From an uncultured Dehalococcoidia bacterium (lineage in GTDB: Bacteria; Chloroflexota; Dehalococcoidia; Lucifugimonadales; UBA3495): a DNA stretch of 64,000 nucleotides. The notes under the pieces are model-generated. The model made no database searches and had not been told where the DNA came from. It worked only from the letters and a program-made list of their open reading frames with translations. Positions 1 through 7,822 of this stretch are shown here, in pieces. The DNA lies in NCBI GenBank assembly GCA_951812535.1, contig CATOSK010000004.1:425074-489073 (forward strand), read 5' to 3'. How positions within the stretch are numbered: position 1 is the first letter of the stretch; each line of letters starts with the position of its first letter. The position numbers and the translations under genes are program-made.

Positions 1-390
1 CCCGAGAGACTGCCGTGGTTTCTGTATACCATGAACCCCGACGTCAATCGGGACCAGCTGCCCCTGGAGAGGAACGACCCCCTGGACAGCGGCCGGGGCA
101 TGACCTTCAGCACCATAGAGGCGGCCGCGGGCCTCGAGTGGGGAACCGTCTTCCTGGTGAATACCACGGAAGCCAGCTTCCCGGGGAAGCCTGGCCAGGA
201 TGGCGGGGAACGCGTGCTTCGGGCTCGCCGGAGGTTCTACCAGGCCTCCACCCGGGCCCGGGACGAACTGCGGTACTACTACCCGGTGATCAGCGGGGAG
301 ACCTGGCATGCCCAGCCCTCCAGTCTCCTGGAAGGGCTGGAGGACGGCCTGCTGGAGCGGATATGGATTGGGCCCCGGGACCCCTGGTAG
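1..390 (+). CDS. UvrD/Rep-like superfamily 1 helicase, C-terminal end (5' partial)
   Basis: The open frame is already running at base 1 and ends at TAG 388-390, so only the last 129 codons are inside the window. What is visible fits the C-terminal RecA-like lobe of a UvrD/Rep-type helicase. A motif V-like stretch (TFSTIEAAAGLEWGTVFLVN) is followed by a motif VI-like stretch (FYQASTRARDEL) with the arginine-finger TRAR. The same pair of motifs occurs in the helicase at 27662-29554, although the two proteins differ clearly. By family knowledge this lobe couples ATP hydrolysis to strand unwinding. The gene converges on the winged-helix/nuclease-like gene at 1089-2723. A full-length protein cannot be judged here. 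The family call is fairly safe, the precise role is not. Confidence 0.75.
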   Translation, partial: PERLPWFLYTMNPDVNRDQLPLERNDPLDSGRGMTFSTIEAAAGLEWGTVFLVNTTEASFPGKPGQDGGERVLRARRRFYQASTRARDELRYYYPVISGETWHAQPSSLLEGLEDGLLERIWIGPRDPW

Positions 391-1088
391 AAGGGCGGCA
401 CCATCCGTCAATACCACCAGCGCGATGTGCGGGACTCGGGGAATCTTCGGGCCGGCACCAACCGGCGGGAATCCCGGGCACTCGGGACTACAACCGGAAG
501 ACCGCCGGAATTCCCCTCCGGATGGAGAGGACACACCCGGATGGTGAAATTAAGCTTGTAGGCCCTAACAAGGACCATCCCGCTTCCCCCTGGCCTACCG
601 CGAGTACGAGACCGGGAAACGTGGAGCACACCGGGATGCTTGGGCCCACCGTCATCGGGTCGGTTTGTTGTCCGGAAACTCCGAGCACATCCCCAACCGG
701 TTAGCCCTGTGCCGGGGCACCCCCTGCTGGTCTCTGGAACCCCGTCCGGCTGTTTTGCCCGACCGGAACCGCCCAGCTGAAGGCCGGCGCCGGTCGGCCC
801 GGATTGAAAATGCACATAGCCATGGTTGACCCCTTCGGGAAGAGACGAACCGGTTGTCCGGATTTCTGCCGCAGTCCGCGCAGTTCCGGGGATGTTGTGC
901 AGGGGTCCCCTGTAAGACCGCCAACCCGCATCGGCGATGGTGCCGGTTGCTGGCCGGAGTACCGGCCCGGGCATCGGAGGCCGCTGGTAATCCCAGGCGA
1001 TGACAGCAATGATGATGGTGATGACGGGGTACCCGGGGAGTGCTCCGGACCGGCCTCCGGTGTCAGCGAGAACGAGAACGGGACCAGG
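391..1088. other. No gene recognised (698 bp, convergent intergenic region)
   Basis: Several long frames are open on both strands, but none has a plausible ribosome binding site plus a recognisable protein. Their compositions (Gly/Pro/Arg-rich) are typical of antisense reading of GC-rich DNA. I see no RNA gene, IS end or clear terminator. Confidence 0.5.
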
Positions 1089-2723
1089 TCAGGCCCGTCC
1101 GTTGGAACGGGCCGCGGGGAGCGGTCGGGGACCGGATACCCTGGGATGGGCGCCGGCGGGTGCTCGAAGCCGCACCGGGCTCCCGTAGTCCGACCAGGTC
1201 CTGTCGTTGTCCAGGGGCCCGTGTTCTTCCAGCCGGTCCCTGGTCGTGGTGATCATGGGGATCCCCAGTTCAAGGCCCTCTTCCTGGAAATTCCGTTCCG
1301 CCGCGTCGGTTTCGGCGATCAGCGCCATCGGCCAGTCGTCCTGACGGCGGGGATTCGCGTATCCCAACTCCTTGGCCCTCACCCGTTCACCGCTCCGGGC
1401 GGTGCGTTCCAGTTCGAAGTAGATCCAGGTGGGACCGAAGACGTCGCTGTCCAGGAAACCGACGATGTCCGGCGCAATGGCGCCGTCGCCCATATGTTCC
1501 CAGGAACGCTCCCCGGTGGCCACCGGGACACCGGCCTTCGACAGCTGGACATAGAGGCGGGTCAGGCGGTCCTCGTGGGTCTGGCGGCTGCCCCGCCGGC
1601 CCCGGTTATCCTTTCCCTTGCCCTGTCCACCAGAGGCGCCGGATGTCTTGCCCTTCTCCTTCGTTGTGGCCGACCTGACCCGGTCCCTCAGGACCAGGTG
1701 GTTCCGGCCCGTGGATGACAGTGCGTATCTGTTTCCCCTCTCCTTCGCCAGCTGGAGACACTGCACCAGACCCCGTTTGACCAGGACTGCCAGCCGCCGG
1801 ACCACGGCTCGGCCCGGGTCCACCTCTCCCAGAGCTTCCCGGATCGCGCGGGCCGGAATCCAGGGCCGTTCCGCCAGGAGGTCCAGGATGCTGTTGGTCA
1901 GAACACTACCCTCCCGGCCCCATACGTAGCTCTCATCCTTGCCATTCTTGGCCCAGGGTGACGACCGCACACGCCGCACCCACGGCCACCCGCCCATGTC
2001 ACCCGGTTGGAAGGGCTGATGGATCCAGCCCCGGCCTTCCAGGGAACGGTCAGCTCCGAACGTCGTTCCATCGGCGGTACACCACACCGAAACCCGGTCG
2101 CCGACCATCCCGTACCGGCGAATGACCCGGGAGACCACCGCTTCCTGGAACCGGTCCGAGGCCAGCACCAAAATACGGCTCGGCCAGGCCGGCTCCCAGC
2201 TGGTTGACAGCCGCACCATGTCCAGCCCGAGGGATTCGACCAGCCCGTTGATGTCTGCGCCCCGTTGCAGGGCGCCGCTCCAAAGGGCAAGGACCCATCC
2301 GTCCCTGTATTTCACGGCGAAATCGAAGGTCACGTGGTCCGCCCACAGCAGTGTTTCAAAGGGACCCAGGTCGTTTACCCTGGCCGCCGCCGGATAGCCC
2401 CACTCCACGGCGGGGAGGCGCTGGAGCAGCCTGGAGCGCCCGAATTCGCCATGCCAGGGGGAAGGGGTGCCGGACACCAGCGCCAGGCCCGCGTCGGTCA
2501 ACCAATAGCGTCGGACCTTGTCACGGGTCCACCCAAGTTGGGCCGAATCCACCAGCTTCGCTTTCCCCAGCGCTTTGACGGCTTCGTACACCCGGGAGCG
2601 CGGCAACCTCCCCAGCGCGATGAAGTCCTCGATGGCGGCGAGGGGCAACTGCCCCATCACGCGGAGGACATCCAGTTCTTTGGGGCCTATCTTCGACCGG
2701 TCATCGCTCTGGGCGGTCAACAT
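1089..2723 (-). CDS. Winged-helix protein with replication-relaxation-like N-terminus and nuclease-like C-terminus
   Basis: The start is ATG at 2723: a strong AGGAGG lies six bases upstream, and the frame open further 5' is not needed (544 aa). Residues about 10-85 look like a winged helix ending in the RYWLTDAGL type of wing. A second winged-helix-like unit sits near residues 285-360 (VLTNSILDLLAERPWIPARA). A basic low-complexity linker follows. The C-terminal part carries PDIVGF and, after a short gap, IYFELERTARSGER, which resembles the D...ExE/K layout of PD-(D/E)XK folds and of replication-relaxation (Replic_Relax) proteins. A diverged homologue lies at 24765-26252 and shares the closing EEHGPL/AEHGPL block. 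AlpA follows upstream by 79 bp. A role in plasmid/ICE-like replication control or defence is inference only. Confidence 0.6.
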   Translation of the reverse strand: MLTAQSDDRSKIGPKELDVLRVMGQLPLAAIEDFIALGRLPRSRVYEAVKALGKAKLVDSAQLGWTRDKVRRYWLTDAGLALVSGTPSPWHGEFGRSRLLQRLPAVEWGYPAAARVNDLGPFETLLWADHVTFDFAVKYRDGWVLALWSGALQRGADINGLVESLGLDMVRLSTSWEPAWPSRILVLASDRFQEAVVSRVIRRYGMVGDRVSVWCTADGTTFGADRSLEGRGWIHQPFQPGDMGGWPWVRRVRSSPWAKNGKDESYVWGREGSVLTNSILDLLAERPWIPARAIREALGEVDPGRAVVRRLAVLVKRGLVQCLQLAKERGNRYALSSTGRNHLVLRDRVRSATTKEKGKTSGASGGQGKGKDNRGRRGSRQTHEDRLTRLYVQLSKAGVPVATGERSWEHMGDGAIAPDIVGFLDSDVFGPTWIYFELERTARSGERVRAKELGYANPRRQDDWPMALIAETDAAERNFQEEGLELGIPMITTTRDRLEEHGPLDNDRTWSDYGSPVRLRAPAGAHPRVSGPRPLPAARSNGRA

Positions 2724-2802
2724 GGGAACCTCCTCATTGCGGTCAGGTCCGCTGTGGATTCCTTCTTCGCGGGAGCGAGCCGGGGATTGCGGCATTCAAA
2801 GA

Positions 2803-3009
2803 TCACTCCCCGTCCTCCCCGTTGGCCGGCGGCCTGCCATCCAACCACACGCGGAGGTCCCCCCATCGCCAGCCGACGGCCCTGGGGCCGATTTGTCTCG
2901 ACTGGGGGAAGAGCCTTGCCCTGGTCAGCCGGTCGATCGTGCTGCGGGACAATCCGGTGATTTCCATCACCTCCGGCAGCCTCAACAGCCTGTAATCATC
3001 GAAGTCCAT
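2803..3009 (-). CDS. AlpA-type excisionase/transcriptional regulator
   Basis: A 68-aa protein starts at ATG 3009, which has GGGAGGG just upstream; the longer in-frame start at 3066 has no comparable signal. The sequence (RLLRLPEVMEITGLSRSTID, then a tryptophan-containing wing and DLRVWLDGRPP) is the MerR/Xis-like helix-turn-helix of the AlpA family, which activates integrase or excision genes of prophages and islands. It lies 79 bp upstream of the winged-helix gene on the same strand, so the two probably share a transcript. A second AlpA-type gene is at 33221-33430; both share LRLPEV/IRLPEV and TGLSRS. The family call is safe. The regulated target is unknown, since no integrase lies next to this copy inside the window. 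Confidence 0.82.
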   Translation of the reverse strand: MDFDDYRLLRLPEVMEITGLSRSTIDRLTRARLFPQSRQIGPRAVGWRWGDLRVWLDGRPPANGEDGE

Positions 3010-3143
3010 AATTCCCTCCCCATCCAGAGGTTCGTTGATTCCCAGGTTCCCCAGACCCCGGTTCATATCGCGCCCGACGCTCCTGGGTGGGAAACCGTGT
3101 GGTCAGAGCCTTTCTCCCGCCCCGGGCCATCCGGTGGGAAAGG

Positions 3144-3281
3144 CGCCGGTTCCCATTAGCGTAGCCGAGGTTCTATGGTTGATTGTTGTGCATGCTCGTC
3201 ATTGATCTCCGGACCATCCGGAGTCCTGTCGCCGGGTTCCAGTCAGCGTAGCCGACGACTCGAGGTCGATTGTTGTGCATG
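3144..3281. repeat. Two-copy imperfect direct repeat of about 51 bp
   Basis: Copy 1 is 3144-3194 and copy 2 is 3230-3281. Both contain CGCCGG(G)TTCC, then AGCGTAGCCGA, and end in GATTGTTGTGCATG, with about 12 differing positions. They lie between the AlpA gene and the epimerase gene. No coding role is evident. Confidence 0.6.
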
Positions 3282-3487
3282 TCCATCCGGCACTGGCAGC
3301 GGAAAGTGGATCGGGCCTTGAACAGCCCTCCGGGGTAGAATGGATGGAATGGAGACGGGGGTTCCCGGAACCACGTCCATGCCTTTGGTCGAGAATTCAG
3401 CGGGACCGGGTTTGCCATGCTTGCGGAGATATGAGCCGCAGAGTCGAAGGACGGAGCGATGAAGGTCAGGAAGGGAATGGCGATTTG

Positions 3488-4456
3488 ATGGTGATGGTCA
3501 CCGGGGCAGCCGGATTTGGCGGTTCCCGCCTCGCCGAGGCTCTGCTGGACCTGGGCCACTCCGTTACCGGGTTGGACGTCCTAGCCCCGAACCACGCCGA
3601 GGCGTTACGGCGTCAGTTCGCCCACCCCAACTTCCGGTACGTGTGGAAGAGCGTCCAGGATATCCAGCCTGCGGACATCGCCGGTCACTCGGTGGTGGCA
3701 CACCTTGCCGCCCAGCCGGACACCCCAATGGCCTTCGAGTCTCCCCGCTACACGGTGATGCAGAACGTCGCGGGAACGGTCGAGTTGCTGGAGGCGGTGC
3801 GGCATGCCGGAGGAGTATCCAAGGTCCTCTTCGCCGGGTCGGGCAACGAGCTGGGCCGCCCCCGCTACCTGCCCATGGACGAGGACCACCCGCTGACTCC
3901 CCACAACCCCTATGGGTTCTCCAAGGCGGCGGGAGAGCTGGCCATGTGGGCCTGGCACCGAGCCTACGACATTCCCTCGGTGGTACTGTCCACCGGCGTG
4001 GTCATCGGGCCCGGCATGCGGCGGGAGGTGTTCATTTTCAAGTGGCTCTGGAACGCATTGCAAGGCCGCCCCATCGTGGTGGAGGGCGGGAGACAGACCA
4101 GGGACGTCACCTTCATCGACGATGTGGTGGAGGCCTGGGTGAATGCCATCCAGGCCCCGGTGGATGATGTTGTGGGGCAGAAGTTCTACGTGGGATGCGG
4201 AGAGGAAATCACCGTGGAGGACCTGGCCGTCATGTGCCGGGACACCGCCGGTACCAGCGTCCCCATCGAGTACGTGGACTACCGGCCCGGGGAGGAGGGA
4301 CAACGCGAGGTTTTCAGCACCCGCAAAGCCCGGCAGGTGCTGGGTTACAGCGCCAGCGTGCCCGCCGCCGAGGCCGTCCGCCTAACCGCCGAGTGGGTGA
4401 GAACCCTAATCGAGGCCAGGCCAGGAGAAGTGCAGCCGCCCGTCCCACCTCCATAG
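3488..4456 (+). CDS. NAD(P)-dependent epimerase/dehydratase (extended SDR)
   Basis: A protein of about 322 aa starting at ATG 3488, with AGGAAGGG about 12 bases upstream; ATG 3494 is an alternative. The N-terminal Rossmann glycine motif reads TGAAGFGGSRLAE, so the usual Ile of GFIG is replaced by Gly. The VAHLAAQP segment and the catalytic YGFSK (YxxxK) follow, then FIDDVVEAW. These are the hallmarks of extended short-chain dehydrogenases acting on nucleotide sugars (UDP-glucose 4-epimerase or GDP-mannose dehydratase relatives). The substrate cannot be told from the sequence. The gene converges on the histidine phosphatase and its 3' end overlaps that gene by 51 bp. Its closeness to a glycosyltransferase operon suggests, without proof, a shared sugar pathway. 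Confidence 0.85.
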   Translation: MVMVTGAAGFGGSRLAEALLDLGHSVTGLDVLAPNHAEALRRQFAHPNFRYVWKSVQDIQPADIAGHSVVAHLAAQPDTPMAFESPRYTVMQNVAGTVELLEAVRHAGGVSKVLFAGSGNELGRPRYLPMDEDHPLTPHNPYGFSKAAGELAMWAWHRAYDIPSVVLSTGVVIGPGMRREVFIFKWLWNALQGRPIVVEGGRQTRDVTFIDDVVEAWVNAIQAPVDDVVGQKFYVGCGEEITVEDLAVMCRDTAGTSVPIEYVDYRPGEEGQREVFSTRKARQVLGYSASVPAAEAVRLTAEWVRTLIEARPGEVQPPVPPP

Positions 4457-5050
4457 CAACAGACCATCCAGGTACCCTGGCCAGGGAAAATCGTCCACCT
4501 CCAGCCGGTAGAGGTGGCCGACAAGCACCGCGAGGATGGCATCATGGGTGACGTGGATGTTCAGCAACCCGTTCCTTCCCAGGTCACCAGCGGCCATCTC
4601 CAGGAGCAGCTTCACTCCCTCGCCCGTGGGCCGCATTCCCGGCGGTGGCAGCCCGTCGTCGAGCTGCTGCCGCACCAGTTCACGGATCCCAATCTCCAGC
4701 AAGAAAGGCCCGCATACTGACGGATCGACGACGAAGGGGCCGTGGTCTCCGAGCAGGCGGTCGGAGACCGGCTCAGCTTCCCAGCCGGCTCCCCGGGCCA
4801 TTGCCCTGGCGGTGTCGATGCACCTGGGCAGGGGACTGGACCTGAACACGGACAACTCCCGAGGAGAAAGAAGGGACCCCAGTCCCTCTGCGGACGCAAT
4901 GCCGGCGGCGGTTAACGGAACAGCGTCTCCGAAGGTGCCCGCGGGAATCGCCTCCCGCTCGGCGTGCCGGAGGGCCAGGGAGACATCGACGCCGGCGGGT
5001 ACGAGGGAAAGACGATCAGCTATGGAGGCAACCGTATCGGGCAGGGTCAT
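4406..5050 (-). CDS. Histidine phosphatase superfamily protein
   Basis: A 214-aa protein. The N-terminal LALRHAER gives the RHxE phosphohistidine motif of the phosphoglycerate-mutase-like superfamily. SSPLPRCIDTA supplies the second arginine, and NIHVTHDAILAVL near residue 165 supplies the second catalytic histidine. The family dephosphorylates sugars, sugar-phosphate intermediates, proteins and other metabolites; the substrate is not deducible. Its ATG overlaps the TGA of the upstream WG-repeat methyltransferase gene (ATGA at 5047-5050), so it is translationally coupled as the last gene of a four-gene operon with a glycosyltransferase and a radical SAM enzyme. Its 3' end overlaps the convergent epimerase gene. 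No signal peptide is seen, so it should act in the cytoplasm. Confidence 0.85.
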   Translation of the reverse strand: MTLPDTVASIADRLSLVPAGVDVSLALRHAEREAIPAGTFGDAVPLTAAGIASAEGLGSLLSPRELSVFRSSPLPRCIDTARAMARGAGWEAEPVSDRLLGDHGPFVVDPSVCGPFLLEIGIRELVRQQLDDGLPPPGMRPTGEGVKLLLEMAAGDLGRNGLLNIHVTHDAILAVLVGHLYRLEVDDFPWPGYLDGLLLWRWDGRLHFSWPGLD

Positions 5051-6735
5051 ATTGCCCGGGCCCGGATTACCGAACTCACTGCCAGGGTTTCCACCACATC
5101 CAGCACCCGGAATCCGGCGTCGGACAACAGTTTTCCATACTGGTCCGCCGACCGTTCCATCCCGCCGGTGGTGACCAGCATGTTCAGGTCCAACAGGCCG
5201 CCTGAAGGGGAATCATCCACCATCATTTCGATGAGGTACAGGCAACCACCGTCCGTCATGGCCTCCCGGGCCCGTTTCAGGATCATCGCCACCTCAAGGT
5301 CGGGCCAGTCGTGGAGCACCCGGGCCAGGATGACCGCATCGGCCCTTTCCGGCCATGTCTCGAAGAGGTCACCCGCGACGAGGCCGCAACTTCCAGCCAC
5401 ATCCCCGGGCACCACGGCTGCATCAACCACCTCCGGCCGGTCCATTACTGTGGCCGCGAGTCCCGGGAAGGAACGCACGAGGGTGAAGGCAAGCTCGCCG
5501 GTGCCGCCGCCCGCGTCCAGGACGCGCCGGTGAATCCCGAAGTCCACCACTTCCGGGAGCCACCGGTAGTCGTGCCTGGCGTAGGATGCCAGGGCACGGT
5601 GGTATTCCCGCAACTCCTCGGGCCGTTCCCCCAGGTGCTCGAAGAAACCCATTCCGACGGTCTCCATAAAGCTTGACAGGCCGGTCCGCAGCGACTGGGT
5701 GATTCCGGTCCAGGCGTCCCGGGTTTTGCCGGCCCACATCAGCGCGGCGTCGGCCATGGAATGGGGATGGGAACGCTCCAGGTACCGGCCCTTGCCCGTG
5801 GCGCTGAAGGTCCCGTCCCTGGCCTGGGTTACCAGGTCCAGCTCGGCGAGGGCCCTCATGAGCCGGGGTCCCATTCCAACGGCCAGACCCAACTCCTTCT
5901 CCAGTTGGCCGGCCCGGGCCGGAAGGGCGTCTAAGACCCCCAGCTCCACCGCGGCCCGGATGGTCTGGGTCCGCCAGTATCCGACCATGTCCGCCGACAG
6001 GTCCTCCAGGGAAGAGCGTAGCGGTGGCCGAAGTTCCAGCACCGTCTCTCCGGACTCGTCGATGACCGCCAGGGAGCCGTCGAATCCCTGAACCCGGGCC
6101 TGCCCGTTGTAGAAAGGCTCCACGTTCTCAAACCGCCGGTCATAGACCGCCTCCCCCGACGGGTCGATGTGGTGCCACCCCCGGGAGTCGCGGGCCCGGG
6201 CGTGGTCCTTGTGGAACACGTCCAGGTCCAGGAACCACCGCCCGTGGATCAGGTTGCCATCCCGGTCGATGTGAGAATGCCTCCCGTCATCCCGCTGGAC
6301 AACCGCCATTCCGTCCCGGAAATCGCCGGCGTAGCGGTACCTCTGGTCGTAGGCCGCAACTCCTTCCGCCGTGAGATGGAAGTAACGGCCTGCGCCGTCC
6401 CGCACAGGGCAGCGTCCTTCCTGGAAGTTGCCGCACCAGGCGTAGCGCTCCGGGTACAGGGAATTCCCGTCGGGCAGGATGTGAAACCACTCTTCCGAGG
6501 AGTGGACTGCCGCCCGGCCCTCGTAGAACCCGAAGGTGCGCCGGTGCCGCTCCCTATAGGCGGGACGGCCGTCAGGAGTGATGTGGTAAGCTCCCGAGTC
6601 GTCCAGCACCGGGGCCAACCCCGGCGCATGGAACTTCAGCACTTCCTGGAACCGGAATGCGTAGGCCGGGTTCCCCCAAGCAACGTGATGGGTGCCATCG
6701 GGCGAAACGCGGAGTTCCCTCCAACCGGCGGTCAC
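5047..6735 (-). CDS. WG-repeat protein fused to an O-methyltransferase
   Basis: A 562-aa protein. I place the start at GTG 6735 because it overlaps the radical SAM stop as GTGA; the frame is open further upstream but only antiparallel to coding DNA. Residues about 1-235 hold five to six WG-type repeats with the pattern YHI-PDG-YxxRY-F-G-A-V, for example FHILPDGNSLYPERY and HIDPSGEAVYDRRF. The second half is a SAM-dependent O-methyltransferase of the plant-OMT/acetylserotonin type. It has a helical dimerisation region from about residue 265, SAM motif LDAGGGTG near 406, DRPEVV acidic loop, and ARVLHDWPD near 473-481, whose His is the usual general base. Position three in a coupled operon (glycosyltransferase, radical SAM, this, phosphatase). 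The methyl acceptor is unknown. The repeats may bind the substrate, which is inference. Confidence 0.8.
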   Translation of the reverse strand: MTAGWRELRVSPDGTHHVAWGNPAYAFRFQEVLKFHAPGLAPVLDDSGAYHITPDGRPAYRERHRRTFGFYEGRAAVHSSEEWFHILPDGNSLYPERYAWCGNFQEGRCPVRDGAGRYFHLTAEGVAAYDQRYRYAGDFRDGMAVVQRDDGRHSHIDRDGNLIHGRWFLDLDVFHKDHARARDSRGWHHIDPSGEAVYDRRFENVEPFYNGQARVQGFDGSLAVIDESGETVLELRPPLRSSLEDLSADMVGYWRTQTIRAAVELGVLDALPARAGQLEKELGLAVGMGPRLMRALAELDLVTQARDGTFSATGKGRYLERSHPHSMADAALMWAGKTRDAWTGITQSLRTGLSSFMETVGMGFFEHLGERPEELREYHRALASYARHDYRWLPEVVDFGIHRRVLDAGGGTGELAFTLVRSFPGLAATVMDRPEVVDAAVVPGDVAGSCGLVAGDLFETWPERADAVILARVLHDWPDLEVAMILKRAREAMTDGGCLYLIEMMVDDSPSGGLLDLNMLVTTGGMERSADQYGKLLSDAGFRVLDVVETLAVSSVIRARAI

Positions 6736-7820
6736 GAGTTCACCGGCCTTCTCATGTTGCACCCCCGGCACAGGGAGCGCTCCATGTGGTTTTCCCGCAG
6801 GTGCTGGTACTCTGACCCTTCCCAAATCTCGTAGAGGCTCGTCCCATTGACGTTGCCGAAGTCCCCCAGGGTACGGCGCAGGGCGTCGGGTGCGCAGCAC
6901 GGGTTGAACCTCCCGTCGGAGGCTACCCATGCCTCTTTCCCCAGGAAGGGACACTCGGCACCGGCGGAGATGTCATCCCCATCATTGGGATCGAGCCTGA
7001 AGACATTGTCCAGCACGACGCGGCTCCCATCGGGCAGGCGGTGTTCCTCGGCGGCCAGGTAGGCCTGGTCTACCACCTGGTTCCAACCCTCGATTGCCTC
7101 AGGGCTCCGCCGCAGGAACTGGCCGGCCAACTGGGCGAAATGAACCCACAGGTGGTGTCCCTTCACCCGGTCCACGCTCATCTCCGCCGCCAATCGGACC
7201 ACGCCGGGGAGTTCCCGGTAGTTGACCTCCATGAAGGTCATCTGGAAGGTCACGCTGCATCGGTTGCCGCCGCCCGCGGCGTGGGCGTCCCGCACACGGA
7301 TGAAGGTGCGGACGTTCTCCAGCACCCGCTCCCAACTGGAGCCCAGCATCACCGACTCCTGGGTGGATCCCGTGGCCCCGTTCCAGGACACCTTGACGTC
7401 GGAGGTCACCGGAACAATGCGGTCGGCCCATGCCTCCGCTCCCCGCCCCGGGAAGGTGCCGTTGGTGGTCAGGTTCAGCTTCACCCCGTACTCGGCGCAC
7501 AGGTCCAGGATCTCGTCGAAGTGCCGGTAGAGCAGCGGCTCCCCCATGGTCGAAGGGATGATCTCCCGCAGCGGGGTCCCCGCCGACTCGGCCAGCACGC
7601 CTCGGATCAGGCCGATGTCCATCCGGCGGCGTGGTCGCCCTTCCTTCCTCCGGTCAGTCTGGGTGTTGCTGTGAGGAGAATGGTCTTCGCACATGATGCA
7701 GTGCAGGTTGCAATCGTCGGGATTGGTGTCGAAGGTGATTCGCCACGGACCCGGTTTCTCACACGGAACCGGACCCGCTTTGGGCGACCCGCTGGGCAAG
7801 GTGGTTTCCTTTTGGGCCAT
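6732..7820 (-). CDS. Radical SAM enzyme with SPASM/twitch-like C-terminus
   Basis: A 362-aa protein starting at ATG 7820 with GGAGGAAG upstream. C37, C41 and C44 form the CxxxCxxC [4Fe-4S] motif (DDCNLHCIMCED) that binds S-adenosylmethionine. TMGEPLLY provides the GGE-like motif, and LTTNGT is typical of the barrel. The C-terminus has further cysteines at about 290, 308, 309, 351 and 354 (CPFLG, FNPCC, LCRGC), the usual sign of SPASM/twitch auxiliary iron-sulphur clusters. Family members modify peptides, sugars or anaerobic enzymes. The gene follows the glycosyltransferase stop by 2 bp and overlaps the methyltransferase start. No RiPP precursor peptide with a strong signal is visible nearby, so a carbohydrate or other small-molecule substrate is as likely as a peptide. 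Confidence 0.88.
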   Translation of the reverse strand: MAQKETTLPSGSPKAGPVPCEKPGPWRITFDTNPDDCNLHCIMCEDHSPHSNTQTDRRKEGRPRRRMDIGLIRGVLAESAGTPLREIIPSTMGEPLLYRHFDEILDLCAEYGVKLNLTTNGTFPGRGAEAWADRIVPVTSDVKVSWNGATGSTQESVMLGSSWERVLENVRTFIRVRDAHAAGGGNRCSVTFQMTFMEVNYRELPGVVRLAAEMSVDRVKGHHLWVHFAQLAGQFLRRSPEAIEGWNQVVDQAYLAAEEHRLPDGSRVVLDNVFRLDPNDGDDISAGAECPFLGKEAWVASDGRFNPCCAPDALRRTLGDFGNVNGTSLYEIWEGSEYQHLRENHMERSLCRGCNMRRPVNS

Positions 7821-7822
7821 TC

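Noticed and set aside
804..1718. Long plus-strand frame over the winged-helix gene
   Set aside because: It is antisense to the well-supported gene 1089-2723; composition is Pro/Gly/Arg/Val-rich, with no ribosome binding site.
6736..6954. Extension of the WG-methyltransferase frame to 6954
   Set aside because: This part overlaps the coding end of the radical SAM gene and shows no WG repeat; the GTGA overlap start is more likely.
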